This document shows positions 1 to 8,251 of a DNA stretch of 64,000 bases, in pieces (position 1 is the stretch's first letter; each line of letters opens with the position of its first letter). The notes beneath the pieces are model-generated. The model was given only the letters and a program-made list of their open reading frames with translations. It had not been told where the DNA came from and did not search any database. The position numbers and the translations under genes are program-made. Origin of the DNA: Croceivirga radicis (lineage in GTDB: Bacteria > Bacteroidota > Bacteroidia > Flavobacteriales > Flavobacteriaceae); NCBI RefSeq assembly GCF_002072105.2, contig NZ_MTBC01000001.1, positions 1-64,000 of the forward strand, in the 5' to 3' direction.

Positions 1-77
1 TGATGGTTGATGGTTGATGGTTGATGGTTGATGGTTGATGGTTGATGGTTGATGGTTGATGGTTGATGGTTGATGGT
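1..77. repeat. Tandem heptamer repeat, 11 copies of TGATGGT
   Basis: Eleven perfect head-to-tail copies of the 7-bp unit TGATGGT fill the first 77 bases, and the array may continue before the window. Seven is not a multiple of three that is reached within one unit, so each of the three frames is read in turn. The array precedes about 300 non-coding bases and the 3' end of the flavin reductase gene. It looks like a slippage-prone microsatellite; no function is visible. Confidence 0.97.
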
Positions 78-236
78 AAGGTGTCCTTTTTGTAAATTGA
101 AAAAAATACAACATACTCAAAGTTATCAGATAAAAAGTGAAATTAGTTTTGGTTCACATCATTTCGATAGTTGTAGCGAAGCTACTGCTGAGAAATCTTT
201 CGAAAGTAAAAAGTGCAAAGCTCCAACCAAACCGTC

Positions 237-257
237 ATGCTGAACTTGTTTCAGCAT
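237..257. repeat. Small hairpin, probably a dispersed intergenic repeat
   Basis: Perfect inverted repeat: arms ATGCTGAA (237-244) and TTCAGCAT (250-257) around a 5-nt loop. From memory, similar 'CGTCATGCTGAA...TTCAGCAT' strings recur between genes in flavobacterial genomes; that is recollection, not tested. The remaining bases between the heptamer array and the flavin reductase stop (78-376) hold no open frame I can support. Confidence 0.55.
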
Positions 258-376
258 CTTCTCCACTTTTCATAAAATCTCCAATAAACTACAGCTATTC
301 CCATTAATTAAGGAAACTTTAGACAGGACTTAAGGGTCTAAGGTCTACCGTATTATAATTTTCTTCGGCATTTACC

Positions 377-994
377 CTATTCCGGTTCGGCATAACCATA
401 GCGCCCTAGTTTATCTACAGAATAGTAACTGTCTAAGCCGCCAATGGCTACACTGCCCAAGCGTTCTAAGGCTATATGCCCTCCTTCCAAAAGTACGTCT
501 TCTGGCAAAATCAAATGCTCTACTTTACCAATAATCAACCGGGTATCATTAACCTTTATTAGTTGTTCCTCCACAAAAGAAAGACCAATTTTTATAGGGC
601 TTTCGTACACAAAAGGCGCCTTAAAATCTTCATGATGGTATGGAATTAAACCCACTGCATCAAACTCAGACACGCCTTTATCATACTTAGCAGAAGTTTG
701 ATGGGCTTGCTTATGCATCCCCTCTGTTACCTGATTTATGGTAAAGGCACCCGTTTCCTTTATGTTTTCATAGGTATGCCTAGCCACGGTTGTGGGCCTA
801 AGAATAAACCCTATGTATGGCGGATTGGCCCCTATGTGTACCACACTATTGAAGATGGCCAAATTTGTCTCTCCAGCTTTAGACTGTGTACCTATTAAGT
901 TTGCCGGTTTTAAGCCAGATACCTTATTCATTAATCTACCACGATGCCTGCTGGGCAATGCCATTATCGTTTCAAAAGTGAAAGTTTTCTCCAT
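377..994 (-). CDS. Flavin reductase family protein (FMN-binding split barrel)
   Basis: A 205-residue protein of the flavin-reductase-like family, which binds FMN in a split beta-barrel and either reduces free flavin or uses bound FMN. The family signature is visible in the N-terminal half: 'NLIGT' followed by 'NLAIFNSVVHIGANPP' and 'GFILRP', the usual flavin phosphate and ring-binding strands, then a 'TGAFTINQV' stretch. Length fits the family. ATG start at 994. There is no operon partner: the stop faces non-coding DNA. The substrate cannot be told from sequence. Confidence 0.85.
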   Translation of the reverse strand: MEKTFTFETIMALPSRHRGRLMNKVSGLKPANLIGTQSKAGETNLAIFNSVVHIGANPPYIGFILRPTTVARHTYENIKETGAFTINQVTEGMHKQAHQTSAKYDKGVSEFDAVGLIPYHHEDFKAPFVYESPIKIGLSFVEEQLIKVNDTRLIIGKVEHLILPEDVLLEGGHIALERLGSVAIGGLDSYYSVDKLGRYGYAEPE

Positions 995-1183
995 AGTAAC
1001 AAATAAAACGAAAGAACAGAATCTCTATTGTTTTGTTTAAGGCAGAGGGGAAAATATATTTGGCTTCTACTGCCTAAATATAAATTGAAAATCGAAATAT
1101 AATTACCATTCATCGAAAAGAATCGGTATTCTATCTATACTTTGTGGTACTTTTCTTACTTTTACAATCCAAATCTTTTAGCT

Positions 1184-1342
1184 ATGTATTTAACCCATAC
1201 AGTAGAACACGTAAAGTATAGCAGAAGAAAAAAATCGGTTAAGTTTTTTTTCTTATTGGGCTTTTTGGTTTTCTTGTTGAAAGCTATGTTATATTTTCTT
1301 GTAGAGTATAACTTAATGATTCATTTTAGGTTAGAAAGCTAA
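1184..1342 (+). CDS. Possible small single-pass membrane protein
   Basis: A 52-residue frame starting with ATG: a basic stretch (KYSRRKKSVK) followed by a hydrophobic segment (FFFLLGFLVFLLKAML, about residues 20-38). Its TAA stop (1340-1342) directly abuts the stop of the convergent DUF3352 gene at 1343, the tight tail-to-tail packing expected of a real gene. The frame is open upstream to 1142 but ATG 1184 looks better. No family recognised; chance is a real alternative for so short a frame. Bases 995-1183 hold nothing else I can support. Confidence 0.4.
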   Translation: MYLTHTVEHVKYSRRKKSVKFFFLLGFLVFLLKAMLYFLVEYNLMIHFRLES

Positions 1343-3322
1343 TTAAAAGCGCTTTTTAAGCAACAAATCGCCCTCTAGGCTGTAATAACGCCAGGTTCCG
1401 GTTTGCTCTCCTTTCTTATAACGACCTATTATTTTTCTATTTCCGTTTGGGTAAAACAATTTATACCGTCCATCTTGTTTACCATCCGTAAGGGGTACTT
1501 GCAATCTAATCTGCCCTGTTTTATAATACTCTTGATAATTTCTAGCATTTAAATCCTTTGGATAAATTGGTTTCACGTCAAATACCTTTTCCGTAATTTC
1601 AACTGCCAATTTAGATATGGGCTGTGGCCTTTTCTTACTGGGCATTTTACCATAGAAACTATTCTTTACAATCTGCTCTACGGGTACATAGCCAGTAATT
1701 AAAGTGCTTTTGAACAAATCGTCTTCTGGTGTTAACTGTGCGCCAAAAAGCGGAAAACAAATTATATAATCTTTGTTCTTTTTTAGTTGCTTTCTAGTTT
1801 CAAAATCGGCTTGATCGTACAAACCGCTATACAATAATGGCAAATTGGCGAAAACAAAAACACTAGACTCATTCTTAAATCTATTTTCAAAACCTGTATA
1901 ATCTGGGCTATTTTCTAAGGTTTTGCCATTTTTAGTGGCCGCAATTATAGTTTTTAAGGTATTTGGATTATCACTAAAAACCACATAATCCTCTACTTGC
2001 GTAAAATAAGGTTTATCAAAAGCATTGAATCGATTGCCCAAGAGCATTTTAAAGAACCCTTTAATAGATAAAAAATGGATTTTATGATTAAGGTATTCTA
2101 CAGACTTAAACTTAACAGGTGTTTTCTTGCGAATTTGCTCCAACACAAAGTTCAACTGTTCCCTAGCTAAATTTTTATCCTTTACTTTAATTACGAGTGC
2201 TTTATCATCTTTAGAATTGTTAAGTGCCGAAGCCATTTGAAGTACGGCAATTTCATTGCCCATCCAACTTATAAACTGGTCGTCTATGCTTATTTTCAAA
2301 AAGCGCTCCACACGCTCTAATCCTTCTTTATAATTACGGTATTGAGTACTATCTTTCTTTAATAAGTTTTCAAAATTGTTATAAAAAGTTTCAAAATCTT
2401 TAAACCCATACCCCACATACATAGAGGTAGAATTAGGAGCAATTTTAGGTACGCCCCGTTCTGCCGTTCCAGATTCCCGTAATGCTTCTAAGTAAGATTC
2501 ATTTGCTTCGGTACTATTGGTATACCCTTTTGCGGTAAGTATTTCGTCTTCTAAATCTAAACTAAATCCTGTAAACTTTAAATTTTTACTTAATTGCCCC
2601 AAACCTTGCGGTAAGGGATTAAAATACTGCCCTAGATAATCATCCAGATATTTGTATTGAATGTACCATCTAAAATCATCTACATAGCCTACCGCTTCAT
2701 TTATACGTATAAAATCTAAATCTCTCCCCAATACAGGTTCTTGATGCTGATTTATACTAGCCTCTACCAAAGTATGGGTGTACGAGGCTATCAATTGATT
2801 TTTTATAAAGCTTATGTACAAGGTCTTATTAGTGTTCTTATCTAACAGTTCTAAAATTTCTTGGCCGTGGTATAGCCTTTTACGCAACACATAATCATCA
2901 TTGAGTAGCGTATTAAAGTAAGATTTAACCAGTTTTAGTTTTGCTATTTTCTTTAAATCCAGCACATAAAAAATACCATAATCCCTTTTTGAAATCATGT
3001 GTATGGAAATAAACAAAGACCTACCATCAAACTGTTTAAATAGTCTGTGTTGGTCTTTGAATACCGTATCTAATTTTTGAATGTTTTCTGTTAGTTCAGA
3101 AAAATAGCTATTGCTGGTTAAGTGTGCCCAAGCATCGCTATCACTTACCTTTTGCCAACTTTCTACAGGCTTTTCAGATTCTATGATAAATACCGCATCT
3201 TTTGGTATTAAGTAGATAGGCTGTAAGTTATTGCTGGGCTGTAAAAAGAATACAAACAGAAGATAGCCTAAATAAATCCCAAAAAGGGACAAAACTGTCC
3301 AAAGTATTCGTCTACGGGTCAT
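1343..3322 (-). CDS. DUF3352-like membrane-anchored protein with a YwqK/MORN-like tail
   Basis: A 659-residue protein. An N-terminal signal anchor (residues about 7-27, 'TVLSLFGIYLGYLLFVFFLQ') is followed by a long extracytoplasmic region resembling the DUF3352 proteins common in Bacteroidetes. The last 50 residues change character: 'DGKQDGRYKLFYPNGNRK' and 'GRYKKGEQTGTWRYY' are tyrosine- and glycine-rich repeats like those of YwqK/MORN-type proteins. I know no defined function for this architecture. It probably faces the periplasm. ATG start at 3322; no close partner. Confidence 0.6.
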   Translation of the reverse strand: MTRRRILWTVLSLFGIYLGYLLFVFFLQPSNNLQPIYLIPKDAVFIIESEKPVESWQKVSDSDAWAHLTSNSYFSELTENIQKLDTVFKDQHRLFKQFDGRSLFISIHMISKRDYGIFYVLDLKKIAKLKLVKSYFNTLLNDDYVLRKRLYHGQEILELLDKNTNKTLYISFIKNQLIASYTHTLVEASINQHQEPVLGRDLDFIRINEAVGYVDDFRWYIQYKYLDDYLGQYFNPLPQGLGQLSKNLKFTGFSLDLEDEILTAKGYTNSTEANESYLEALRESGTAERGVPKIAPNSTSMYVGYGFKDFETFYNNFENLLKKDSTQYRNYKEGLERVERFLKISIDDQFISWMGNEIAVLQMASALNNSKDDKALVIKVKDKNLAREQLNFVLEQIRKKTPVKFKSVEYLNHKIHFLSIKGFFKMLLGNRFNAFDKPYFTQVEDYVVFSDNPNTLKTIIAATKNGKTLENSPDYTGFENRFKNESSVFVFANLPLLYSGLYDQADFETRKQLKKNKDYIICFPLFGAQLTPEDDLFKSTLITGYVPVEQIVKNSFYGKMPSKKRPQPISKLAVEITEKVFDVKPIYPKDLNARNYQEYYKTGQIRLQVPLTDGKQDGRYKLFYPNGNRKIIGRYKKGEQTGTWRYYSLEGDLLLKKRF

Positions 3323-3369
3323 TATAATAAAATATAATAACCAAACGAATAAAACTACGCCTTAGTCTA

Positions 3370-4029
3370 CTACAGTGTTTTTAAATCTTTTATGGTTTTA
3401 AAAGCTACATCTACCTGATCATCGTTAACTAAGATGGTAAATTCGTTAGTGGTAGAAATAACCTCGTACAAGACAATACCTTCCCAGGCCAAGCGCTGAA
3501 ATATAAAGTAATAAATACCAGGCACGGATACGTTTTCTGCAGGTAGTTTTACCGTAACCGATGAAAGCTGTTGTGCTTTTTGGGTACAGCGTTCGTTTTG
3601 GAACAACTCTTCTACCGTTTTATCCAAAATATTACTAACCACAATATTAATCTCATTTACACCTCTTGAAGACGTGTAAAAAATATCTTGGTTCTCATGT
3701 ACCTTTTCTAGAAGATTGGCTTGCTTTGCCAAAATGGTTTCAGAATTTAGAAAGGTGTAATCCGTTAGGTTTGATCGTACCGTAATCTCACCAATATTTT
3801 TTAGAACTTTTACAATTTTGTGGGTAGCCCTAAATTCTAAATCATCAGAAAGGCGTTTAAGGGCCATAACAATTGCTCCGTTACGCACATCTTTACCCAA
3901 TTCTTCTTCTATTTCTGGTTTTACGATCCTGGACAAAGAAGTTAGGTTTATTATGCCTTGTGCCAATGCACTCTGTAAAAAAGGTTTCTTTTTAATGTAC
4001 TGCTCTACTACAGACGAGATGGTTTTCAT
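3370..4029 (-). CDS. ACT-domain protein
   Basis: A 219-residue cytosolic protein. The first 100 residues are helical ('SVVEQYIKKKPFLQSALAQGIIN') and look like a DNA-binding or dimerisation module; the last 70 ('SVTVKLPAENVSVPGIYYFIFQRLAWEGI...') resemble the ACT-like regulatory fold of aspartate kinases, without any kinase domain. I chose ATG 4029 rather than the GTG 30 bases upstream (4059), because a good promoter (4048-4079) overlaps the longer version and would leave it without a leader. The function is not established; amino-acid sensing is inference from the ACT fold. Confidence 0.65.
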   Translation of the reverse strand: MKTISSVVEQYIKKKPFLQSALAQGIINLTSLSRIVKPEIEEELGKDVRNGAIVMALKRLSDDLEFRATHKIVKVLKNIGEITVRSNLTDYTFLNSETILAKQANLLEKVHENQDIFYTSSRGVNEINIVVSNILDKTVEELFQNERCTQKAQQLSSVTVKLPAENVSVPGIYYFIFQRLAWEGIVLYEVISTTNEFTILVNDDQVDVAFKTIKDLKTL

Positions 4030-4047
4030 AACTAAGGTTGTTTGGGA

Positions 4048-4079
4048 CAAAATTAACACATTGTTACAAATAAAACAAA
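4048..4079 (-). promoter_or_regulatory. Promoter of the ACT-domain gene
   Basis: On the minus strand: TTTG (4076-4079), a 20-nt spacer, then TAATTTTG (4048-4055), a full match to the Bacteroidetes TTTG / TAnnTTTG promoter. Expected transcription start is about 4043, giving a leader of about 14 nt to ATG 4029. Confidence 0.65.
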
Positions 4080-4082
4080 TAG

Positions 4083-4442
4083 TTAAAAATGATAAAATGC
4101 ATTTTCTACATGATTTATCTTAAATCCTTGTTTTTCTTTTAAAATTGTAATCACATCAAAGCGTACATCTAGGTCTAAGTCAATATTTGTAATGTAATTA
4201 TCAGCAGCAGCCACCAAGAGTTTCATTTTTTTACTGCTCACCGTTTCTAGAATATCTTGCAGATAATTAGAACTCCTTGTCTTAACCTCAACCACGGCCA
4301 GCGTATCTTCTTTAAGGGCCAAAATATCAATTTCAGCCTTTAAGTATCTGTAATTTCGTTCCAGAATACGGTACCCTTTTTTATTTAAAAAATCTACTGC
4401 AAGCTGTTCTCCTTGCCTTCCAAACTCGTTATGTTGCCCCAT
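4083..4442 (-). CDS. yraN: YraN/UPF0102 family nuclease-fold protein
   Basis: A 119-residue protein, the full family length. It keeps the PD-(D/E)xK pattern: E12 in 'GRQGEQLAVDFL', D39 in 'AEIDILAL' and E52-V-K54 in 'VVEVKTR'. The family is widespread but its biological role is not settled; a role in DNA processing is inferred from the Holliday-junction-resolvase-like fold. ATG start at 4442. The downstream ACT gene is 53 bases away and has its own promoter. Confidence 0.85.
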   Translation of the reverse strand: MGQHNEFGRQGEQLAVDFLNKKGYRILERNYRYLKAEIDILALKEDTLAVVEVKTRSSNYLQDILETVSSKKMKLLVAAADNYITNIDLDLDVRFDVITILKEKQGFKINHVENAFYHF

Positions 4443-4606
4443 GAAATCTAATTTATTGAAAAAAGTTGTGCATTTCGTCGAAAAATATTGTAGTTCATCC
4501 TCATAAATACGTTCATATTGTAATTTACAGGCTCAAAAGAACCACGCCTACCTAAATACATAGTTTAAATAATAAACTATGAGACATAATAACGCCAAAA
4601 ACAGCT

Positions 4607-6115
4607 ATGGAATTCTTTGTTAATTGTAATTCTTCTACGCTGGCGCCGTACACTACACCTTTAGACAAACAAAAGGCGGCCCACCTATATAGAAGATTAG
4701 GATTTAGTGCATCTAATGCAACAATAGAAAGTGTAGAAAACAGCAATGCCACTACCTTGGTAAATCAATTGGTAGACCAAGCACTTGCTGCACCAACCCT
4801 TGCAACACCTACTTGGGCAGATTGGACCAATGCCAATTATCCAGAAGATGATGATGCGGCAAGACAAATTAGAAGGGAACAACTTAGAGAAATTAAAATT
4901 GCCTACGGCAACCAAATGTTGGGCAACAACCTGAGAGATCGCATGAGTTTCTTTTGGAGCAACCATGTGGTAACCCAACTTAGTGTGTACAATTGCAATC
5001 CGTTTTTATTTAAATATTTAGCGTGCTTGCAACGTAATGCCTTAGGCAATTTTAAAACGTTGATAAGCGAAGTTGGGCTAACCAGCGCCATGCTTTTTTA
5101 TCTAGATGGTGCCTTTAACAATGGTAACAACCCTAATGAAAACTATGCTAGGGAGCTTTATGAGCTATTTACCCTTGGCGACGGGAATGGTTATACCGAA
5201 GAAGACATTGTAGAAACAGCTAAGGCATTAACCGGCTATGTTGAACGCGGCGAAGTAGGTTGTACCGATGTTACCTTTAGAGCCGATCGTTTTGATGCTG
5301 GGCCTAAGACCATTTTTGGACAAACCGGTAATTGGGATTATAATGATGTTCATGACATTTTGTTTGACAATAGAGCCAATGAAATAGGCCAATTTATTTG
5401 CAAGAAATTATACGAGTTTTTTGTGCATCCAGATTCTGATGATGCAACCGGAAATGCACAAACTATTATAGATGGACTAGCTGCAACTTTTGTAAGTAAT
5501 AATTTTGAAATTGCTCCTGTACTAAGGCAACTATTTGCCAGTCAACATTTTTTTGATGACACTGCTATAGGGGTAATTATAAAGTCTCCGTTTGATTTAT
5601 ACTTTAATTTTATTAAGGAGATGGACTTTGCATATACGGATGATTTAATCGTAAACATTTTTGATGCTTGCGAAATGATTGGACAAGAAGCGTTTGAGCC
5701 CGTAGACGTTGCCGGATGGCAAAGAGACCGGCAATGGATAAACACCAACTACATGATTGGCAGATGGTTAACCATGGAGGTGTTTATAGATTTGCTGTAT
5801 GGCGGCAACGAAGAATTCTTTAGAGCCTTGGCCATGGATTTGGTTGGCCCGGCCAATAGCAACACCAGTAACCCAGAAATTGTGGTAAGGGCCATAGTAG
5901 ACAAGTTTACCCCTAAAGGTCTATTAACCGAACAGGATTTTGAAAACGCTATGGACGCCTTTAAAACAGACGATGTTCCAGAAAATTACTATTCTCCAGA
6001 TTATGTAGACGGCGGACTTAGCTATTGGATGCTAGCCGTAAGTATGGAAGCCCCTAACCAAGTATATCAGCTTATACGTTACCTGTCTAGACAACCAGAA
6101 TTTCAACTTAAATAA
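4607..6115 (+). CDS. DUF1800 family protein
   Basis: A 502-residue DUF1800 protein. Diagnostic strings are the start 'KAAHLYRRLGFSASNATIE', 'LRDRMSFFWSNHVVTQ', 'NPNENYARELYELFTLGDGNGYTEEDI' and 'ARALTGY'-like 'AKALTGYVERG'. These proteins are regularly encoded next to a DUF1501 protein, as here (9 bases to the next gene), and the pair is assumed to act together outside the cytoplasm. I see no clear signal peptide on this protein. Biochemical function is unknown. Confidence 0.85.
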   Translation: MEFFVNCNSSTLAPYTTPLDKQKAAHLYRRLGFSASNATIESVENSNATTLVNQLVDQALAAPTLATPTWADWTNANYPEDDDAARQIRREQLREIKIAYGNQMLGNNLRDRMSFFWSNHVVTQLSVYNCNPFLFKYLACLQRNALGNFKTLISEVGLTSAMLFYLDGAFNNGNNPNENYARELYELFTLGDGNGYTEEDIVETAKALTGYVERGEVGCTDVTFRADRFDAGPKTIFGQTGNWDYNDVHDILFDNRANEIGQFICKKLYEFFVHPDSDDATGNAQTIIDGLAATFVSNNFEIAPVLRQLFASQHFFDDTAIGVIIKSPFDLYFNFIKEMDFAYTDDLIVNIFDACEMIGQEAFEPVDVAGWQRDRQWINTNYMIGRWLTMEVFIDLLYGGNEEFFRALAMDLVGPANSNTSNPEIVVRAIVDKFTPKGLLTEQDFENAMDAFKTDDVPENYYSPDYVDGGLSYWMLAVSMEAPNQVYQLIRYLSRQPEFQLK

Positions 6116-6124
6116 TCTACTCCC

Positions 6125-7834
6125 ATGTGCGATAATCACCACCATCACGATACATCTCCCTTTAAAGGTCTAGAACACGAAGGCCATGATCAAGAACATA
6201 AAAAATGGAGCCGTAGGTCCTTTTTACAGGCTTTAGGTATTGCGGGTTCTGGTACCATGATGCTAGGTAGCAATTTGTTATCAGCATCTGCACCTTCTCC
6301 GTTAACAGCCGCAATAGCCGCAGCTGAAACCGACAATATTCTAATTCTTATAAGACTTAACGGTGGTAATGACGGGTTAAGTACCGTTATTCCTATACAA
6401 CAATATGATACCTATGCAAATGCTAGGCCCAACATCTACATACCAGAAAGTAAAGTACTAAAACTTACAGACGATTTTGGCATACCTTCTTATATGAGTG
6501 CGCTTGAACCACTTTGGGGCAATGGACAATTTAAGGCCGTTCACGGTGTTGGGTATCAAAATCAAAGTTTATCCCACTTTACGGGTTCAGATATTTATGC
6601 CAATACCGATTTGAACACTACTGGATTTTCTGGTTTAAACACAGGTTGGATGGGCCGTCATTTTGAAGACTTGTATCCAGATTACTTAATCAATCCACCG
6701 GCAGCACCTGCCGCGATACAAATTGGGAGTATATCAAATTTGGTTTTTCAAGGAAATGAAACCAATTACGCATTTGTTACCAACAATGTAGACCAGTTGG
6801 AAGAAATTGCACAGTCCGGTGAGTTCTATGATTTATCCAATGACATATTTGATTCTTGTATGTATGGAGACCAACTACGGTTTCTACGTGGTGTAGCCAA
6901 TACTACCTATGAATATTCTGGAAAAATACACGAAGCTTACATGCGTGGTCAAAACCAAGTAGAATACCAAGACAATGGTTTTGCTAGACAATTGGCTCTT
7001 CTAGCGCGTTTAATAAAAGGTAATCTAGGCACTAAAGTTTATATGATTTCTATGGGTGGTTTTGATACCCATGGCAACCAACCCTTGGCCCATGAGCGTT
7101 TAATGTCTACCTTATCTATTGCTATAAACAACTTTTATGAAGACATTGCCTTTACCCAACAAGATGATAAGGTGTTGAGTATGACATTCTCTGAGTTTGG
7201 TCGCCGTATTTATGAGAACGGTTCCAATGGAACCGACCACGGTAAAGCGGCCCCAACTTTATTTTTTGGCTCTGGTTTAAGTGGTAGCGCATTTGTAGGA
7301 GACCATCCAAGTCTAGACGAACCCAATAACAGAGGCAACTTGGAATATACCATGGATTTTAGGGATTTATATGCTACGGTACTAGCAGAATGGATGTGTG
7401 TACCCATAGATAAGGTTGAGGCACATTTGCTAGACCATCCATATAAACCGGTAAACCTTGGTTTTAACTGTAGCGGTGTAGATTTTGATGATATTGCCTA
7501 TAGCGATCAACCACCTACACCTCCAACACCAACAGACCCAGACGGTGAAGTTCCAGAGGAAGAAATTCGCTCAGAAATAGTACACAAACCATACTATCCA
7601 ACAGAGAACAACCCGCACATTCATTTAGAAATGCCCTTTAGCGCCCATGTAGATATTGCACTTTACAACATCCTTGGACAAAAAGTAGGAACTGTTTTTA
7701 ATGAAATGGTAATGGAAGGTTCTGCAGAAATTAATATTAGAGAACGCGTTAGAGGCGGCCTCTCTACCGGAAAATATATATATAGAATACAGGTGGCAGA
7801 CCAAGCAATGAGCAAGTCTGTAATGATTATGTAA
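6125..7834 (+). CDS. DUF1501 protein with Tat signal and T9SS sorting tail
   Basis: A 569-residue protein of the DUF1501 family (sulfatase-like fold). After a His-rich start (HHHHD), a twin-arginine motif 'SRRSFLQ' (residues 29-35) and hydrophobic stretch direct Tat export of a folded protein. Core motifs: 'LNGGNDGLSTVIP', 'HFTGSDIYAN', 'GGFDTHGNQ', 'FSEFGRRIYENGSNGTDHG'. A proline-rich linker (PPTPPTPTDPDGEVPEEE, about residue 465) leads to an approximately 75-residue type A T9SS sorting domain ('ALYNILGQKV...GKYIYRIQ'), so it probably ends up on the cell surface or is secreted. Forms an operon with the DUF1800 gene. Substrate unknown. Confidence 0.85.
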   Translation: MCDNHHHHDTSPFKGLEHEGHDQEHKKWSRRSFLQALGIAGSGTMMLGSNLLSASAPSPLTAAIAAAETDNILILIRLNGGNDGLSTVIPIQQYDTYANARPNIYIPESKVLKLTDDFGIPSYMSALEPLWGNGQFKAVHGVGYQNQSLSHFTGSDIYANTDLNTTGFSGLNTGWMGRHFEDLYPDYLINPPAAPAAIQIGSISNLVFQGNETNYAFVTNNVDQLEEIAQSGEFYDLSNDIFDSCMYGDQLRFLRGVANTTYEYSGKIHEAYMRGQNQVEYQDNGFARQLALLARLIKGNLGTKVYMISMGGFDTHGNQPLAHERLMSTLSIAINNFYEDIAFTQQDDKVLSMTFSEFGRRIYENGSNGTDHGKAAPTLFFGSGLSGSAFVGDHPSLDEPNNRGNLEYTMDFRDLYATVLAEWMCVPIDKVEAHLLDHPYKPVNLGFNCSGVDFDDIAYSDQPPTPPTPTDPDGEVPEEEIRSEIVHKPYYPTENNPHIHLEMPFSAHVDIALYNILGQKVGTVFNEMVMEGSAEINIRERVRGGLSTGKYIYRIQVADQAMSKSVMIM

Positions 7835-7851
7835 AACCCCTGAATTTATTT

Positions 7852-7911
7852 AGATTCCCCATTGGTGCGTTTCTCACCCCATTTGCTAGTTACGAACCGC
7901 TTGGGGAATCT
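7852..7911. terminator. Long-loop inverted repeat, probable terminator
   Basis: AGATTCCCC (7852-7860) pairs with GGGGAATCT (7903-7911), 18 bases after the DUF1501 stop, followed by TCTTTTT. The 42-nt loop can fold a small inner hairpin (GGTG...CACC). It also lies just past the stop of the small convergent gene at 7917. Confidence 0.55.
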
Positions 7912-7916
7912 TCTTT

Positions 7917-8087
7917 TTAAACCAATTTAGATTGGTCCTTTTTGGTCTTAAAATGTAATGCCTTTTTTACTGCTGCATTTTTATCCTTGTAAACCTTTGT
8001 AAGATTTTCATCTTGGCTTTGTACATTTTCCAACGCTTTGGATAACTTTTGTAAATTTTCAAACTTTTTGGGTTTACCGGTGCTCAT
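7917..8087 (-). CDS. Small basic hypothetical protein (56 residues)
   Basis: An ATG-to-TAA frame of 56 codons: 'MSTGKPKKFENLQKLSKAL' start, 'KVYKDKNAAVKKALHF' middle, Lys-rich and probably helical. It is convergent with the DUF1501 gene and shares the terminator region at 7852-7911. No family recognised. Even composition, a helical pattern and the snug position argue for a real gene; length argues for caution. Confidence 0.55.
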   Translation of the reverse strand: MSTGKPKKFENLQKLSKALENVQSQDENLTKVYKDKNAAVKKALHFKTKKDQSKLV

Positions 8088-8251
8088 AATAAAATTTGTA
8101 AGATTAAACTTTCATTATTAGTTCTATTTAGTAAAACAGATTCAACAAGGTTTTATTGTTTACCAATAGTACGGTAGGCGGCATTGTTTATGCTACTTTG
8201 TGCAGATGCATGTGGTTAAATTCTTTATTTTTGACGCCTAAATTTGAATCC

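Noticed and set aside
1-77. CRISPR-like array
   Set aside because: Units are 7 bp and contiguous, with no spacers; a microsatellite.
444-1040. Plus-strand frames opposite the flavin reductase gene
   Set aside because: They overlap a well-supported minus-strand gene and have no family pattern.
4552-5091. Minus-strand frames opposite the DUF1800 gene
   Set aside because: Shadow frames of a clear DUF1800 gene; composition not protein-like.
7852-7911. Riboswitch-like structure after the DUF1501 gene
   Set aside because: It follows a stop codon, has a T-run, and matches no riboswitch consensus I know.
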